This document shows, piece after piece, positions 51,056 to 60,164 of a DNA stretch of 64,000 nucleotides. A program made the position numbers and the translations under genes. Origin of the DNA: JANSXG01 sp024743075 (lineage in GTDB: Bacteria > Planctomycetota > Phycisphaerae > Phycisphaerales > UBA1924); NCBI GenBank assembly GCA_042140185.1, contig CP159477.1, forward strand, positions 2,728,001-2,792,000, written 5' to 3'. Every line of letters starts with the position of its first letter. Position 1 is the first letter of the stretch. Below the pieces are notes generated by a model that ran no database searches, had not been told where the DNA came from, and worked only from the letters and a program-made list of their open reading frames with translations.

Positions 51056-52201
51056 GTGACCGAACCGCGCACCTTCCAGAACGCCCCGAAAAGCCGCCCG
51101 ACGCTGCCGATCCGGCGCCTGCTGGTGGTCATGCCGAGCTGGGTCGGCGATGCGGTCATGGCCACGCCGTCGCTGCGCGTGCTGCGCGAACTGCTGCCGG
51201 GCGCGTTCATCGCTGCCCTGATGCGACCGGGCATCGACGACCTGATGCGCGGCACAAGCTACTTCGACGAGGTGCACGTCGGGCGAGCGTCGGGCGTGAT
51301 GGGCCCGAAGCGGGTGGCTTCCCGACTGCGTCCCCGCCAGTACGACACCGCGCTGCTGTTCACCGGTTCGTTCTCGACGGCCCTGATCACGCGGATCGCC
51401 GGTATTCCCCGCCGCGTCGGATACGAACGCGACGGGCGATCGCTGCTGCTGACCGACGGGCTGGTGCCTTTCCGGCGGCGCGATGTCGAACCGTACAGCA
51501 ACTCGAAGACCGACCCGTCGGCGTGGGCACCGGTGCCGGCCTGCGACTACTACTACGCGCTGACGCGCTACCTGCTGATGACGCACGACCTGCGCGCCTA
51601 CTCGATGGGCCCGCTCGAACTCGCCACCATCGAGTCCGAGGAGCGCGGCGCGACCGACCTGCTCGACCGGGCGAGCCTCTCGCCCGCGCAGCGCAAGCGC
51701 CTGATCCTGCTCAACCCCGGCGGCAACAAGGACGAGAAGCGCTGGCCCGCCGAACGCTTCGCAGCGCTCGCCGACCACTTCATCGAGCACCACGACGCGA
51801 CGGTGCTGCTCAACGGCTCGCCGAAGGAAGCCGAACTCGTCCGCAGCATCATCGATCGCATCGGCCAGCCGGACCGGGCGATCGCGCTGCCGGAACTCGG
51901 CATGAACCTGTCGATCCTCAAGGCGCTGGTGAAGCGCTGCCGGCTGATGATCACCAACGACACCGGCCCGCGCCACATCGCCGCGGCGTTCGGTGTGCCG
52001 GTCGTTACGCTGTTCGGCCCGACCGACCACCGCTGGACGACCATCCCGTTCGAGGACGAGATCGAGATCGTCGCCGACCCGACGCTGCCTCACGAAGAGG
52101 TCAGCAACGACCACCCAGACCGCTGCCGCATCGACCGGATCGCACTCGACGAGGTGATCAAAGCCTCGGAGAAACTGCTTCGGGGCGTCAGCGCCCGGTA
52201 G
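51056..52201 (+). CDS. waaF: ADP-heptose:LPS heptosyltransferase II
   Basis: GT9-family glycosyltransferase of 381 residues adding heptose to the LPS inner core at the cytoplasmic face of the inner membrane. Family signatures are present: RRLLVVMPSWVGDAVMATPS near the start, the acceptor-side RVGYERDGRSLLLTD, LLNPGGNKDEKRWPAERFA in the middle, and the nucleotide-sugar site NDTGPRHIAAAFGVPVVTLFG then PTDHRWT. The GTG start gives 20 residues before the conserved beta-strand. With gmhB it shows that this planctomycete makes heptose-containing LPS. Confidence 0.9.
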   Translation: MTEPRTFQNAPKSRPTLPIRRLLVVMPSWVGDAVMATPSLRVLRELLPGAFIAALMRPGIDDLMRGTSYFDEVHVGRASGVMGPKRVASRLRPRQYDTALLFTGSFSTALITRIAGIPRRVGYERDGRSLLLTDGLVPFRRRDVEPYSNSKTDPSAWAPVPACDYYYALTRYLLMTHDLRAYSMGPLELATIESEERGATDLLDRASLSPAQRKRLILLNPGGNKDEKRWPAERFAALADHFIEHHDATVLLNGSPKEAELVRSIIDRIGQPDRAIALPELGMNLSILKALVKRCRLMITNDTGPRHIAAAFGVPVVTLFGPTDHRWTTIPFEDEIEIVADPTLPHEEVSNDHPDRCRIDRIALDEVIKASEKLLRGVSAR

Positions 52202-52273
52202 GCACAGCACCGCGGCTACAGTACGCCTGATACCCGATTGCACCCGCTCCCGCGATTGAAGAGGCCTTTACCG

Positions 52274-53513
52274 ATGACCAGCCCGACCACCACCTCCGGC
52301 GTGCACTTTCGTTCGCACACGCTGCCCAACGGGCTGACGATCATCGGCGAGATCGTGCCCGATGCCCACAGCGTCTCCGCAGGCTTCTTCGTGAAGACCG
52401 GCGCCCGTGACGAGCGTCCGGTGGAGATGGGCGTCTCGCACTACCTCGAGCACATGATGTTCAAGGGCACCGAACGGCGCAGCGCCGACGATGTCAACCG
52501 CGAGTTCGACGAGATGGGCGCCGAGTACAACGCCTTCACCAGCTCGGAGATGACCGCGTTCTTCGCGACCACCCTCCCGGAGATGACCGAACGCTCGGTG
52601 GACCTGCTCGCCGACATCCTGCGTCCGTCGCTGCGCCAGGCCGACTTCGACATGGAGAAGGGTGTGATCCTCGAAGAGATCGCCATGTACAAGGATGTGC
52701 CCTTCTGGGTGCTCTACGAGCGCGCGATGGAGGAGTACTACGGCGACCACACGCTGAGCTTCCGCGTGCTCGGCACCAACGACACCATCACGAACCTCGA
52801 GCGCGACACGATGCAGCGCTACTTCGACGCCCGCTACAGCGCCGACAACACCGCGTTGTGTCTCGCCGGCGCGATCGACTTCGACAAGGTCTGCGCAGGC
52901 CGAGAAGGTCTGCGGGCACTGGCAGCGCACCGGCGCAAGCCGCGACAACGCTACGCCGACCGTCAACCCGAAAGAGTTCGAGATCCGCGACCCGAACGTG
53001 AACCGGGCGTACCTGCTCATGCTCTCGCCCGGCCCGGCCGTGCAGGACGAGGACAAGTACGCCGCGGCGATGCTCGCCCAGGTGCTCGGCGCGCCGGGCA
53101 ACAGCCGCCTGCACTGGGCGCTGGTCGAGAACGGCCTCGCCGAAGAGGCCCAAGCCGCCTACGACCCGCGCGACGGCTGCGGCGACTTCTTCGTCTACGG
53201 CTCCTGCGACCCCGACAAGGTCGACGCCGTCTGGAAGGCGATGAACAGCGAGATCGAGTCGCTCGTCGGCTCGCTCACCGAGGACGACCTCGAGAAACTG
53301 CGCAACAAGGCCATGACCAGCGCGACCCTCGCCGGCGAGCGACCCTCCGGGCGCATGCAGCGCCTCGGGCGCGTGTGGACCTACCTCGGCGAGTACGTGT
53401 CGCTGGAAGACGAACTGGCAAAGATGAACACGGTCACGCTGGACGACATGCGCCGAGTGTTCGAGCGCTTCCCGTTCCAGCCGCGGACGGTTGGGCGGAT
53501 GCTACCGGCCTAA
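52274..53513 (+). CDS. M16-family zinc peptidase (one frameshift)
   Basis: Processing-protease-like metallopeptidase of about 413 residues. The inverted zinc site HYLEHMMFKGT (HxxEH) is near residue 57, and a second Glu lies about 75 residues later (LEEIAMYKD). The second half is the non-catalytic M16 domain (NRAYLLMLSPGPAVQ, APGNSRLHWALVENGLAEEA, TYLGEYVSLEDELAKMN). The frame changes near 52898 in TGCGCAGG; one added base (C in front of AGG) restores VCAQAEKVCGHW. Bacterial homologues process or degrade peptides, sometimes in LPS or pilus-related contexts. The start lies near a plain TTTACCG region; the stop overlaps the next, convergent gene by four bases. Confidence 0.87.
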
Positions 53514-54153
53514 ACGCCAGGTGTGTCGTCCGAAAGACCCACGACCTCCCCATCCCCCACCCGCGCGATCTTCTCGATCGCCTTGTGCGCATCCTCCCAG
53601 CTCTCGCGCTCGCTCTTCTTGAACTGCGCCCAGACGGCCGGGACCGCCAGCAGTGTCAGCGGGATGTACCACGCGCTGGTCCACCAGATGCCCAGGCGGT
53701 ACCAGCCGAACCAGGTGCTCAGGATCGAGTCGGTCAGCCACACGCCCGGCCAGAGCGTGAACACCAGCACCACGATCACGACGATCGGGATCGTCCTCTT
53801 GAGCTTGCCCTCGAACCAGATCTCGGTGTGCTCGTCATTGTCGGCGGTGTCGCTGATGATCGTGGCGATGAGCGTGCGCTCGTAGAGCCCGCCCGCGGCG
53901 TCGAGCGTGAAACTCCGCTCGGTCTGCTTCTGGTAGCCCGCGAGCTTGCCCTGCTTGTGCGCAGCGAGAGCGCCTTCTGCAGGTCCGAGGCGGGCATCGG
54001 CGAGACCACGCGCGGGAGCGACGCGTCCTTCGACCATGGCCTTGGCGGCTCGGGAGGTCCGGATAACACCAACTCGCTCGACTGCGGCTCGGGCGGCAGG
54101 GGCTGATCGCCCTCAAACAGATTTTGCCCTTCGCTCGGAGTCGGTTCTGGCAT
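53510..54153 (-). CDS. Hypothetical two-helix membrane protein (one frameshift)
   Basis: About 214 residues. A Pro/Glu-rich N-terminus (MPEPTPSEGQNLFEGDQPLP) is followed by a helical stretch. Two membrane segments follow (IPIVVIVVLVFTLWPGVWL and AWYIPLTLLAVPAVWAQF), with the loop between on the outside by charge, and the C-terminus is charged (KKSERESWEDAHKAIEKI). The two parts are in different frames; one G near 53957 (CTGCGC to CTGGCGC) gives ALSLAHKQGKLAGYQ. No family recognised. It may act with the convergent M16 peptidase, but nothing shows this directly. Confidence 0.6.
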
Positions 54154-54221
54154 ATAGTCACCCAGTGTGTGCGTCGGCGGAGACCGGCGAAGTCTAACCC
54201 CATCGGCATCGGCACGATGCC

Positions 54222-54241
54222 GTCGCAGAGGATTCTGCGAC
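54222..54241. repeat. Small inverted repeat between divergent genes
   Basis: GTCGCAGA and TCTGCGAC, an 8-bp perfect inverted repeat with four bases between, in the 230-base gap between two divergent genes. Could be an operator or a chance palindrome. Confidence 0.25.
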
Positions 54242-54386
54242 ACCGGACGAGCCTAGCGCTCCCCGGACCGATGGGCGTCCCTGATGGGTCATCGACCCCT
54301 CCGGGCCGAAACACAAGAGCAGCCAGCACTTGCCGCGCGGAACGGACTCCGGGGCAGGCCGGGTTTATCACGGTCTCCAACGTCCT

Positions 54387-55110
54387 ATGTCCCGCAAAGC
54401 CGACACCACCAAGACGCCCCACGTCATCCACTCGATCGAGCGCGATCCCTTCGCCTCGCTCAATCTCAAGCGCCCGCGGATCATCGCGACAACGGTCACC
54501 GCGCGCCGCCCGCTGAGCGCCACGACACCGACCGGTCGCACGCTCAAACTGGTGCAACCCGAGTCCGAGCCCCAGCACCACGCGCCGTCGCGCACGCCCG
54601 TCCACCGCGCGCCCAGGCCCGCCCGGCGCGTCCCGCGCGACGAGAGGAAGCGCCGCGAAGAGCTCATCGCGATCGCGCGGATGCGCATCGAGCAGGAAAA
54701 CCGCTCGAGCGCCAAGCTCGACGTCAACGACGCGCGCAACATCGTCGCCACCCGCATCGCCCGCGCGCTCGACGGCGGGCGGGCCGCCATCCTCACGCCC
54801 GATGTCCGGCGCAACATCGTCACCCGGGCGAAGAAAATGGGCCTGCGCCCGTTCGACGCGAATCTCATCATCGCCATCGTGCAGGACCGCGCTCGCTGCG
54901 GCGAGCCGCTCGACGACATGACGGGCGACGCACGCATCCGCCTCGTCCGCGCCCGGCGCGAAGCGCGGCGGGCTCACCGAGACCGGCAACGCGCACACCG
55001 ATCGCGTCGGCACGCCCTCGGAAATGGTCGCGGCGTGCATCGCCTTCGGCACCGCCGTCGCCGCCGTGACCCTGCTGATCACCTGGACGCTCGGCGTCTG
55101 GCCCGCCTGA
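54387..55110 (+). CDS. Hypothetical membrane-anchored helical protein (one frameshift)
   Basis: About 241 residues. The basic, Ser/Thr/Pro-rich first 90 residues (SRTPVHRAPRPARRVPRDER) are followed by a long helical region (EELIAIARMRIEQENRSSAK, NIVATRIARALDGGRAA, RRNIVTRAKKMGLRPFDANL). In a second frame comes a C-terminal tail with one membrane segment (AACIAFGTAVAAVTLLITWT). The switch falls near 54970 in GCGCGGCGGG and needs two more (or one fewer) G or C. No family is evident. It could be a tail-anchored regulatory protein; the function is unknown. Confidence 0.5.
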
Positions 55111-55134
55111 TTCGGTTGTGAAGCTCCGAGCCCG

Positions 55135-55479
55135 CTACGCCGCGGCGTGGTAGTCCGTCGGCGACGCCTTGGCGGCGCGACGCGCCACGCGGATGCCGCC
55201 GGTCGTCTTGACCAGCTCGCACGGGTTCGGGTCGATCGCCGGCACCTCGACGCCCACCGACCGGCACGACGCCGCGATCCGGGCCCGCGCATCCTCGATC
55301 GACTCGAACGGCGTCGGGTAGACCCGCGGCAGGCCGTCGAAGCCGTCGTGGATGATGAAGTACTGCTCGGCCTCGCCGTCGCGCGACGGGAGCGGCTGGC
55401 CGGGGCGGTGGGTCAGCATGTCCGCGGCGTCGCGGAGCACGCCGATGCGGTACGACGGTTGGGTGCGGCTCTTGCTCAT
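55135..55479 (-). CDS. Hypothetical protein
   Basis: 114-residue soluble protein (MSKSRTQPSYRIGVLRDAAD and GEAEQYFIIHDGFDGLPRVY, then ESIEDARARIAAS). No membrane segment or signal. The middle holds an FIIHDG strand and a following helix, reminiscent of small ligand-binding or DUF folds, but no family was recognised. It is transcribed divergently from bcp, about 120 bases away, and converges with the preceding membrane protein gene. Confidence 0.5.
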   Translation of the reverse strand: MSKSRTQPSYRIGVLRDAADMLTHRPGQPLPSRDGEAEQYFIIHDGFDGLPRVYPTPFESIEDARARIAASCRSVGVEVPAIDPNPCELVKTTGGIRVARRAAKASPTDYHAAA

Positions 55480-55602
55480 GCCATCGCTATCGGCCCAACT
55501 GATCAGGGACTTTCGCGAGGTCCGAGAAGATTCACAATTTCGATGGGCGGGCCTAGCGTTCGGCCTGATTCTCGAATGTCGCCCTACCCACGGAGCCCCA
55601 CC

Positions 55603-56109
55603 ATGCCCGCCACCGAGACCGCCAAGGCCCAGCCCGGCAAGAAAGCCCCCGCCTTCTCCCTCAAGGACCAGTCCGGCGCGACCCACACCCTCAAGGACTA
55701 CGCCGGCGAGAAGCTCGTCCTGTTCTTCTACCCGAAGGACAACACCTCCGGCTGCACCAAGGAGGCCTGCGGCTTCAACGACGACCTGAAGAAATTCGAG
55801 AAAGCCGGCGCGAAGGTGCTGGGCATCTCCATCCTCGACGAGAAGAGCAAGGCCAAGTTCGCGGGCAAGCACGGCCTGACCTTCCCCCTGCTCGCCGACA
55901 GCCGCACCGACGAAGACGGCAAGCCCGATCCCGTCGTGGCCGCCAAGTACGGCGTGTGGGTCGAGAAGTCGATGTACGGCAACACCTACATGGGCATCGA
56001 ACGCACGACCTTCCTCATCGGTGAGGACGGAACCATCCTGCGCCGCTGGGACAAGGTCAAGGTGCCGGGCCACGTCGAGGAAGTGCTGGAGGCGGTGAAG
56101 GGGGCCTGA
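55603..56109 (+). CDS. bcp: Thioredoxin-dependent peroxiredoxin, BCP type
   Basis: Cytoplasmic peroxiredoxin of 168 residues that reduces hydrogen peroxide and organic hydroperoxides. The peroxidatic Cys is in FFYPKDNTSGCTKEACGF, with the resolving Cys five residues later, the arrangement of Escherichia coli BCP. The AhpC/TSA fold is complete (APAFSLKDQSGATHTLKDYA, LGISILDEKSKAKF, ERTTFLIGEDGTILRRW). ATG 55603 is preceded by CGGAG. Gene length and motifs are normal. Confidence 0.95.
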   Translation: MPATETAKAQPGKKAPAFSLKDQSGATHTLKDYAGEKLVLFFYPKDNTSGCTKEACGFNDDLKKFEKAGAKVLGISILDEKSKAKFAGKHGLTFPLLADSRTDEDGKPDPVVAAKYGVWVEKSMYGNTYMGIERTTFLIGEDGTILRRWDKVKVPGHVEEVLEAVKGA

Positions 56110-56204
56110 ACACCGGCTTCGCATCCCCCATCCCCTCCCCCGGTACGCTCTCCCCGGAACCGCGCCCGAACACTCCGCGTCGGACGCCTTCGAGGAGGCC
56201 CTTC

Positions 56205-57257
56205 ATGACCCGCTCTGCCCTTTTCGCCGCCGTCGCTGCGATCGTTGTCTGTGCAACCGGCTTCGCGCAGACCGGTGAGCAACCCACGACACCGACCGAT
56301 CCGATCGAGTCCTTCCGCGAAGCCATCAGCCCCTTCATCGGCACGTGGGAAATCGACGCGACTTGGTCATGGGGCGAGACGCTCGAAGCCCGCAACGTCT
56401 ACTCGTGGGACCTCTCCGAGGGACTCGTGCTCGCGCACACGCAGGCGAAGGACGGCGACGGCCCGTGGTACAACCGCTACCTGACCGTCTTCGCTCCGGG
56501 CGATGCACCCGACAGCATCGCGATCCACACGTTCACCTACGACGGCACGACACGCGTCGGCACCATGACCGTCGGCGAGACCGACGACGGCAACCTCCTC
56601 CTCTCAACCAGCTGGGACATGGGCGGCTCGCAACTGCGACAGGAGAACGAACTCGTTGACGACAACACCATGGCCTGGCGCGTGTGGATGCGACCGAACG
56701 CCGAATCGCCCTGGGCACAGGTCATGAACGACGACTGGGATCGAGTCATGGACACCGAACCGACAATGGCCGCGCCCGACGCCGCGTCCGAGAGCGACAA
56801 GACCATCGTCCGCACCGCAACCGTAAGCGCGACACCCGCCGAGGTCTGGCGCGCCTGGACCACCACCGAGGGCATGACCGAGTGGTGGGTCGAGGAAGCC
56901 GACATCGAACTGAAGATCGGCGGCAGGTTCGAACTCTACATGCTCCCCGACCAGCCCGACTTCAAGGACAACCGCGGCAGCGAGCGGTGCACCATCCTCG
57001 CCTACGCCCCCGAGCGGATGCTCAGCGCGACCTGGAACGCCCCGCCGACCTTCCCCGAGCAGCGGTTCCAGCACACGCGCATCACCCTGCTGCTGGACCC
57101 CGTGGACGATGACACCACCAAGGTCGCGCTCATCCACAGCGGCTGGCCCGCCTCCGGCTGGACCGAGCAGGGCAGCAAATGGCCGCAGGTCTTCGAGTAC
57201 TTCGAGCGGGCGTGGACCTTCGTCTTCGATCGCATGACCGTGCACTTCGAGAACTGA
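56205..57257 (+). CDS. Exported SRPBCC (AHSA1-like) protein with a DUF1579-like front domain
   Basis: 350-residue exported protein. The signal peptide MTRSALFAAVAAIVVCATGF ends near AQTGEQ. Residues 35-180 look DUF1579-like (PFIGTWEIDATWSWGETLEA, TVGETDDGNLLLSTSWDM), and residues 200-345 are an AHSA1/START-like domain: RTATVSATPAEVWRAWTTTE, GRFELYMLPDQP, ERMLSATWNAPPTFPE, and the final VFEYFERAWTFVFDRM helix. AHSA1-like domains are normally cytosolic (Hsp90 co-chaperone-like or ligand-binding), so export is notable. GGAGG precedes the ATG. A similar DUF1579-like protein lies at 26802-27464. Confidence 0.72.
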   Translation: MTRSALFAAVAAIVVCATGFAQTGEQPTTPTDPIESFREAISPFIGTWEIDATWSWGETLEARNVYSWDLSEGLVLAHTQAKDGDGPWYNRYLTVFAPGDAPDSIAIHTFTYDGTTRVGTMTVGETDDGNLLLSTSWDMGGSQLRQENELVDDNTMAWRVWMRPNAESPWAQVMNDDWDRVMDTEPTMAAPDAASESDKTIVRTATVSATPAEVWRAWTTTEGMTEWWVEEADIELKIGGRFELYMLPDQPDFKDNRGSERCTILAYAPERMLSATWNAPPTFPEQRFQHTRITLLLDPVDDDTTKVALIHSGWPASGWTEQGSKWPQVFEYFERAWTFVFDRMTVHFEN

Positions 57258-57373
57258 GCCGGGCGGCACGGATCGCGGGGTTTCCCGCGACTCGGCGCGT
57301 CCGGAAACGACGCTGGCCATGATTTGGTGCGATCAACGCCGCGATTTGTCCGTCGAATCGCGCTGCACCCCGC

Positions 57374-57379
57374 TACCGT
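57374..57379 (+). promoter_or_regulatory. Candidate -10 of the 57386 gene (leaderless)
   Basis: TACCGT ends six bases before ATG 57386; no Shine-Dalgarno. Confidence 0.35.
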
Positions 57380-57385
57380 TGGGTC

Positions 57386-58054
57386 ATGAACCGCGCCGCA
57401 CCCATCGCCATCGTCTGCCTCTTCGCACCGGCCTCGATGGCCGGCATCGCGAACCCCGGCTTCGAAACCGGCGACCTATCCGGCTGGACCACGTTCGAGG
57501 CCAACACCGTCGGCGAAGGCTTCTTCCGCGCCGCACAAAGCGGCAGCGAGCTCCCGCTGTCCGGCGCAAGCGCGCCGCCCGCCAGCGCCGGGGACACGCT
57601 GGCGATCAGCGACATGGCCGCCGCGGGCCTGCGCGTGCTCTATCAGGACATCACGATCCCGCAGCACGCGACGCTGTCGTTCGATCTGTGGTGGAACAAC
57701 GCCGCGGGCTTCTGGGTGAACCCGAACAACATGTTCCCCAACCCGTTCCCGAACCAGCACGCACGCATCGACCTGATCGCGCTCGACGCCCCGCTGAACA
57801 CCACGGATCCCGACAGCATCGCCCTGTCGCTCGTCACGCTCGACGAAGACGACCCCACGCAGTCCGGTGGTTGGCGGAGTCAGCAGTTCGACCTGTCGGC
57901 GCTCGCCGGGCAGACGCTGCGCTTGCGCATCGCCGAAGTCGACAATCAGGGCCCGCTGTACGTCGGCGTGGACAACTTCGCGCTGATCCCGACGCCCGGA
58001 GCGACAACGCTGCTACTGCTGGCTATCGGCGGCACAACGCGCCGTCGCCGCTGA
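57386..58054 (+). CDS. Exported protein with a PEP-CTERM-like sorting tail
   Basis: 222-residue exported protein. The signal peptide (MNRAAPIAIVCLFAPASMAG) is followed by NPGFETGDLSGWTTFEANT, the opening of many secreted carbohydrate-binding-like domains, and a jelly-roll-like beta domain (LSFDLWWNNAAGFWV, GQTLRLRIAEVDNQGPLYVG, VDNFAL). The tail is PTPGATTLLLLAIGGTTRRRR: a Pro-Gly-Ala motif, a hydrophobic stretch and an Arg cluster, the three parts of a PEP-CTERM signal with Thr-Pro replacing Glu-Pro. Such proteins are cleaved and sorted by an exosortase; none is in the window. Confidence 0.78.
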   Translation: MNRAAPIAIVCLFAPASMAGIANPGFETGDLSGWTTFEANTVGEGFFRAAQSGSELPLSGASAPPASAGDTLAISDMAAAGLRVLYQDITIPQHATLSFDLWWNNAAGFWVNPNNMFPNPFPNQHARIDLIALDAPLNTTDPDSIALSLVTLDEDDPTQSGGWRSQQFDLSALAGQTLRLRIAEVDNQGPLYVGVDNFALIPTPGATTLLLLAIGGTTRRRR

Positions 58055-58057
58055 CGC

Positions 58058-60121
58058 TCAGTCCTCCGCCCGGCTCATCCACTCAAACTCCAGCGGCTCG
58101 AGCTCCGAAGCGAGCTTCGCGCGCTCGTCGCCGAGTTTGGTCATCTTGCGATGGTCCGACCAGACATCGGGCTCGGCCATCTCCCGGTCGATCTGCTTCA
58201 GGCGCGTCTCGATCCGCTCGATCTCCGACTCAAGCTTGCCCTGGCTCATGAGCGACATCGCGTTCTGCGATCGCTGCTTGGGCTCCCGCTTCTTCTGCTC
58301 GGCTTGCTTCTTCTCCGCCTGCGCCCGCTGGCGTTTTTCCTCGGCCTCGCGTTGGCGTTTGGCCTCGGCATCGCGCTCGGCCTTGCGTGATTCCCGCTCC
58401 GCGACGGTCTGCGCCCACGCGCTGTAGTTGCCGTCGAAGATCTCGTGGTGGCCCTCGCCGTCGAGGATGAGCAGCTTGTTGCAGCAGGCGTCGATGATCG
58501 CGCGGTCGTGGCTGATGAGCAGCATCGTGCCCTCCCACTCGCCGCCGGGCCGACCGGGCTGGTGGCTGGTCGCCTCGATCGGCAGCGCGAGCGCCGCCTC
58601 GAGGCGCTCGGCCGATTCGATATCGAGGTGGTTTGTCGGCTCGTCGAGCACGAGCACGTTCTTCGCGCTCGCCAGCAGCCCGGCGAGTCGCGCCCGCCCC
58701 TTTTCGCCGCCGGACAGCCGGTGGATCTCCGCTTCCTGCTCCTCCCCGGAGAACAGGAACGCGCCCGCGAGGTCGCGCGCCTGCTGCTCGGACAGCGCAC
58801 CGTCCGGGTTCTCCTTCAGGATCACGCCCTGCAGGTAGCGGTACACCTTCGTGTTCGGGTCCATGCCCTTCGCCGACTGGCTGAAGTAGCCGATCGACAG
58901 GTTCGAGCCAAGGCGCACCGTGCCGGCGGTCGGCTCGATCTCGCCGAGCAGGCACTTGATCAGAGTGGACTTGCCCGCGCCGTTCGGCCCGAGGATGCCC
59001 CAGCGCTCGCCGCGCGAGATCGTCAGGTCGAGGTCGCGGAACAGCACCTTCTGCCCCGCGTCGTCGCCGTCCTCGTCGGTCAGGTCGTAGACCATCGACA
59101 GGTGCTGCGCCTTGGCGACGATGTCGCTCGCGCGGGCCGACTTGGGCAGGTTGAACTTGAACGTGCCCATCTCCATCGGGCGCTCGGTCGTGCTCGACGC
59201 CTTCTCCCGCTCCAGGCGTGACTCGCGCCCCTTCGCCTGCTTGGCCCGCTGACCGGCCTTGTAACGCTGGATGAACCGCTCCTCGGCCTTGAACTTCGTC
59301 TGCTCCGCCTCCCACGCGCGCATCTGCACCAGCTTGCGCTCGGCCCGCAACCTGCGAAACGTCTGATACGCGTCGCCTTTGGGAGCCGGGTAGTCGATCA
59401 GCCGCCCCTGCTCGACCTCCACGATCCGCGTCACCACGTGGTCGAGCAGGTACCGGTCGTGCGCGATCATCACCACCGCGCCCTGGAAATCGTTTTTCAG
59501 GAACGACTCCAGCCACAGCCGCCCGTCGAGGTCGAGGTGGTTCGTCGGCTCGTCGAGCAGGATGACGTCCGGGTTCTCCAGCAGCAGCCGTCCCAGAGCG
59601 AGCCGCGCCTTCTGCCCTCCCGAGAGAGACCCCACCGGCACCGTGAACTGGCCGTCGCTGAACCCGAGCCCGTGGAGAACCGCGTCGATCTTGTGGTCGA
59701 TCGCGTAGCCGCCCGCCGCTTCCATCTGTGCCTCAAGCCGCTCCTGCTTCTTCATGAGCTTCTCGAGTTCGTCCGGATCGGCGCCCGCCGGGCCGGCCAT
59801 CTCCTCGAACACATGGTTCAGCTGCTGGTGCAGGTGGTGCAGTTCGGCGAACGCCCCCTCCGCCGCATCGCGCAGCGCCTCCTCCGGGTCCAGATCGGGG
59901 TCCTGCTTCAGGTAGCCCACCCGCGCGTTCTTCGCGACCGCGATGTCGCCCGAGTCCGGCTTCATGACGCCCGCCATCGCCTTCATCAGCGTGGACTTGC
60001 CCTGGCCGTTGCGCCCGACGATCCCCACACGCTCCCCCGCCTCGATCGACAGCGTCGCCCCATCGAGAATGATGCGCGTTCCGAAAGCGTGAGCGATGTT
60101 GGTGGCGGCGAGCAGCGGCAT
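58058..60121 (-). CDS. ABC-F family ATPase (Uup/EttA type)
   Basis: Cytoplasmic ribosome-associated ATPase of 687 residues with two ATP-binding domains on one chain and no membrane segment. Domain 1: GRNGQGKSTL, LSGGQKARLALG, VILLDEPTNHLD. Domain 2: GPNGAGKSTL, LSGGEKGRARLAG, VLVLDEPTNHLD. The linker between them (about 245-320) is basic, and a long coiled coil (EAEEKRQRAQAEKKQAEQKK) followed by a helical C-terminal domain ends the protein, as in Uup. ABC-F proteins act in translation, ribosome rescue or antibiotic protection. TACAAT on the minus strand (plus 60131-60136) ends nine bases before the ATG, so the mRNA may be near-leaderless. Confidence 0.9.
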   Translation of the reverse strand: MPLLAATNIAHAFGTRIILDGATLSIEAGERVGIVGRNGQGKSTLMKAMAGVMKPDSGDIAVAKNARVGYLKQDPDLDPEEALRDAAEGAFAELHHLHQQLNHVFEEMAGPAGADPDELEKLMKKQERLEAQMEAAGGYAIDHKIDAVLHGLGFSDGQFTVPVGSLSGGQKARLALGRLLLENPDVILLDEPTNHLDLDGRLWLESFLKNDFQGAVVMIAHDRYLLDHVVTRIVEVEQGRLIDYPAPKGDAYQTFRRLRAERKLVQMRAWEAEQTKFKAEERFIQRYKAGQRAKQAKGRESRLEREKASSTTERPMEMGTFKFNLPKSARASDIVAKAQHLSMVYDLTDEDGDDAGQKVLFRDLDLTISRGERWGILGPNGAGKSTLIKCLLGEIEPTAGTVRLGSNLSIGYFSQSAKGMDPNTKVYRYLQGVILKENPDGALSEQQARDLAGAFLFSGEEQEAEIHRLSGGEKGRARLAGLLASAKNVLVLDEPTNHLDIESAERLEAALALPIEATSHQPGRPGGEWEGTMLLISHDRAIIDACCNKLLILDGEGHHEIFDGNYSAWAQTVAERESRKAERDAEAKRQREAEEKRQRAQAEKKQAEQKKREPKQRSQNAMSLMSQGKLESEIERIETRLKQIDREMAEPDVWSDHRKMTKLGDERAKLASELEPLEFEWMSRAED

Positions 60122-60130
60122 GGGGCGGCG

Positions 60131-60136
60131 ATTGTA
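60131..60136 (-). promoter_or_regulatory. Candidate -10 of the ABC-F gene (near-leaderless)
   Basis: TACAAT on the minus strand, ending nine bases before ATG 60121. It lies in the 43-base gap after the EEP-family gene, so the ABC-F gene may have its own promoter. Confidence 0.4.
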
Positions 60137-60164
60137 GTCGGAAGCGAACCGGCGTCGCAGAGAC

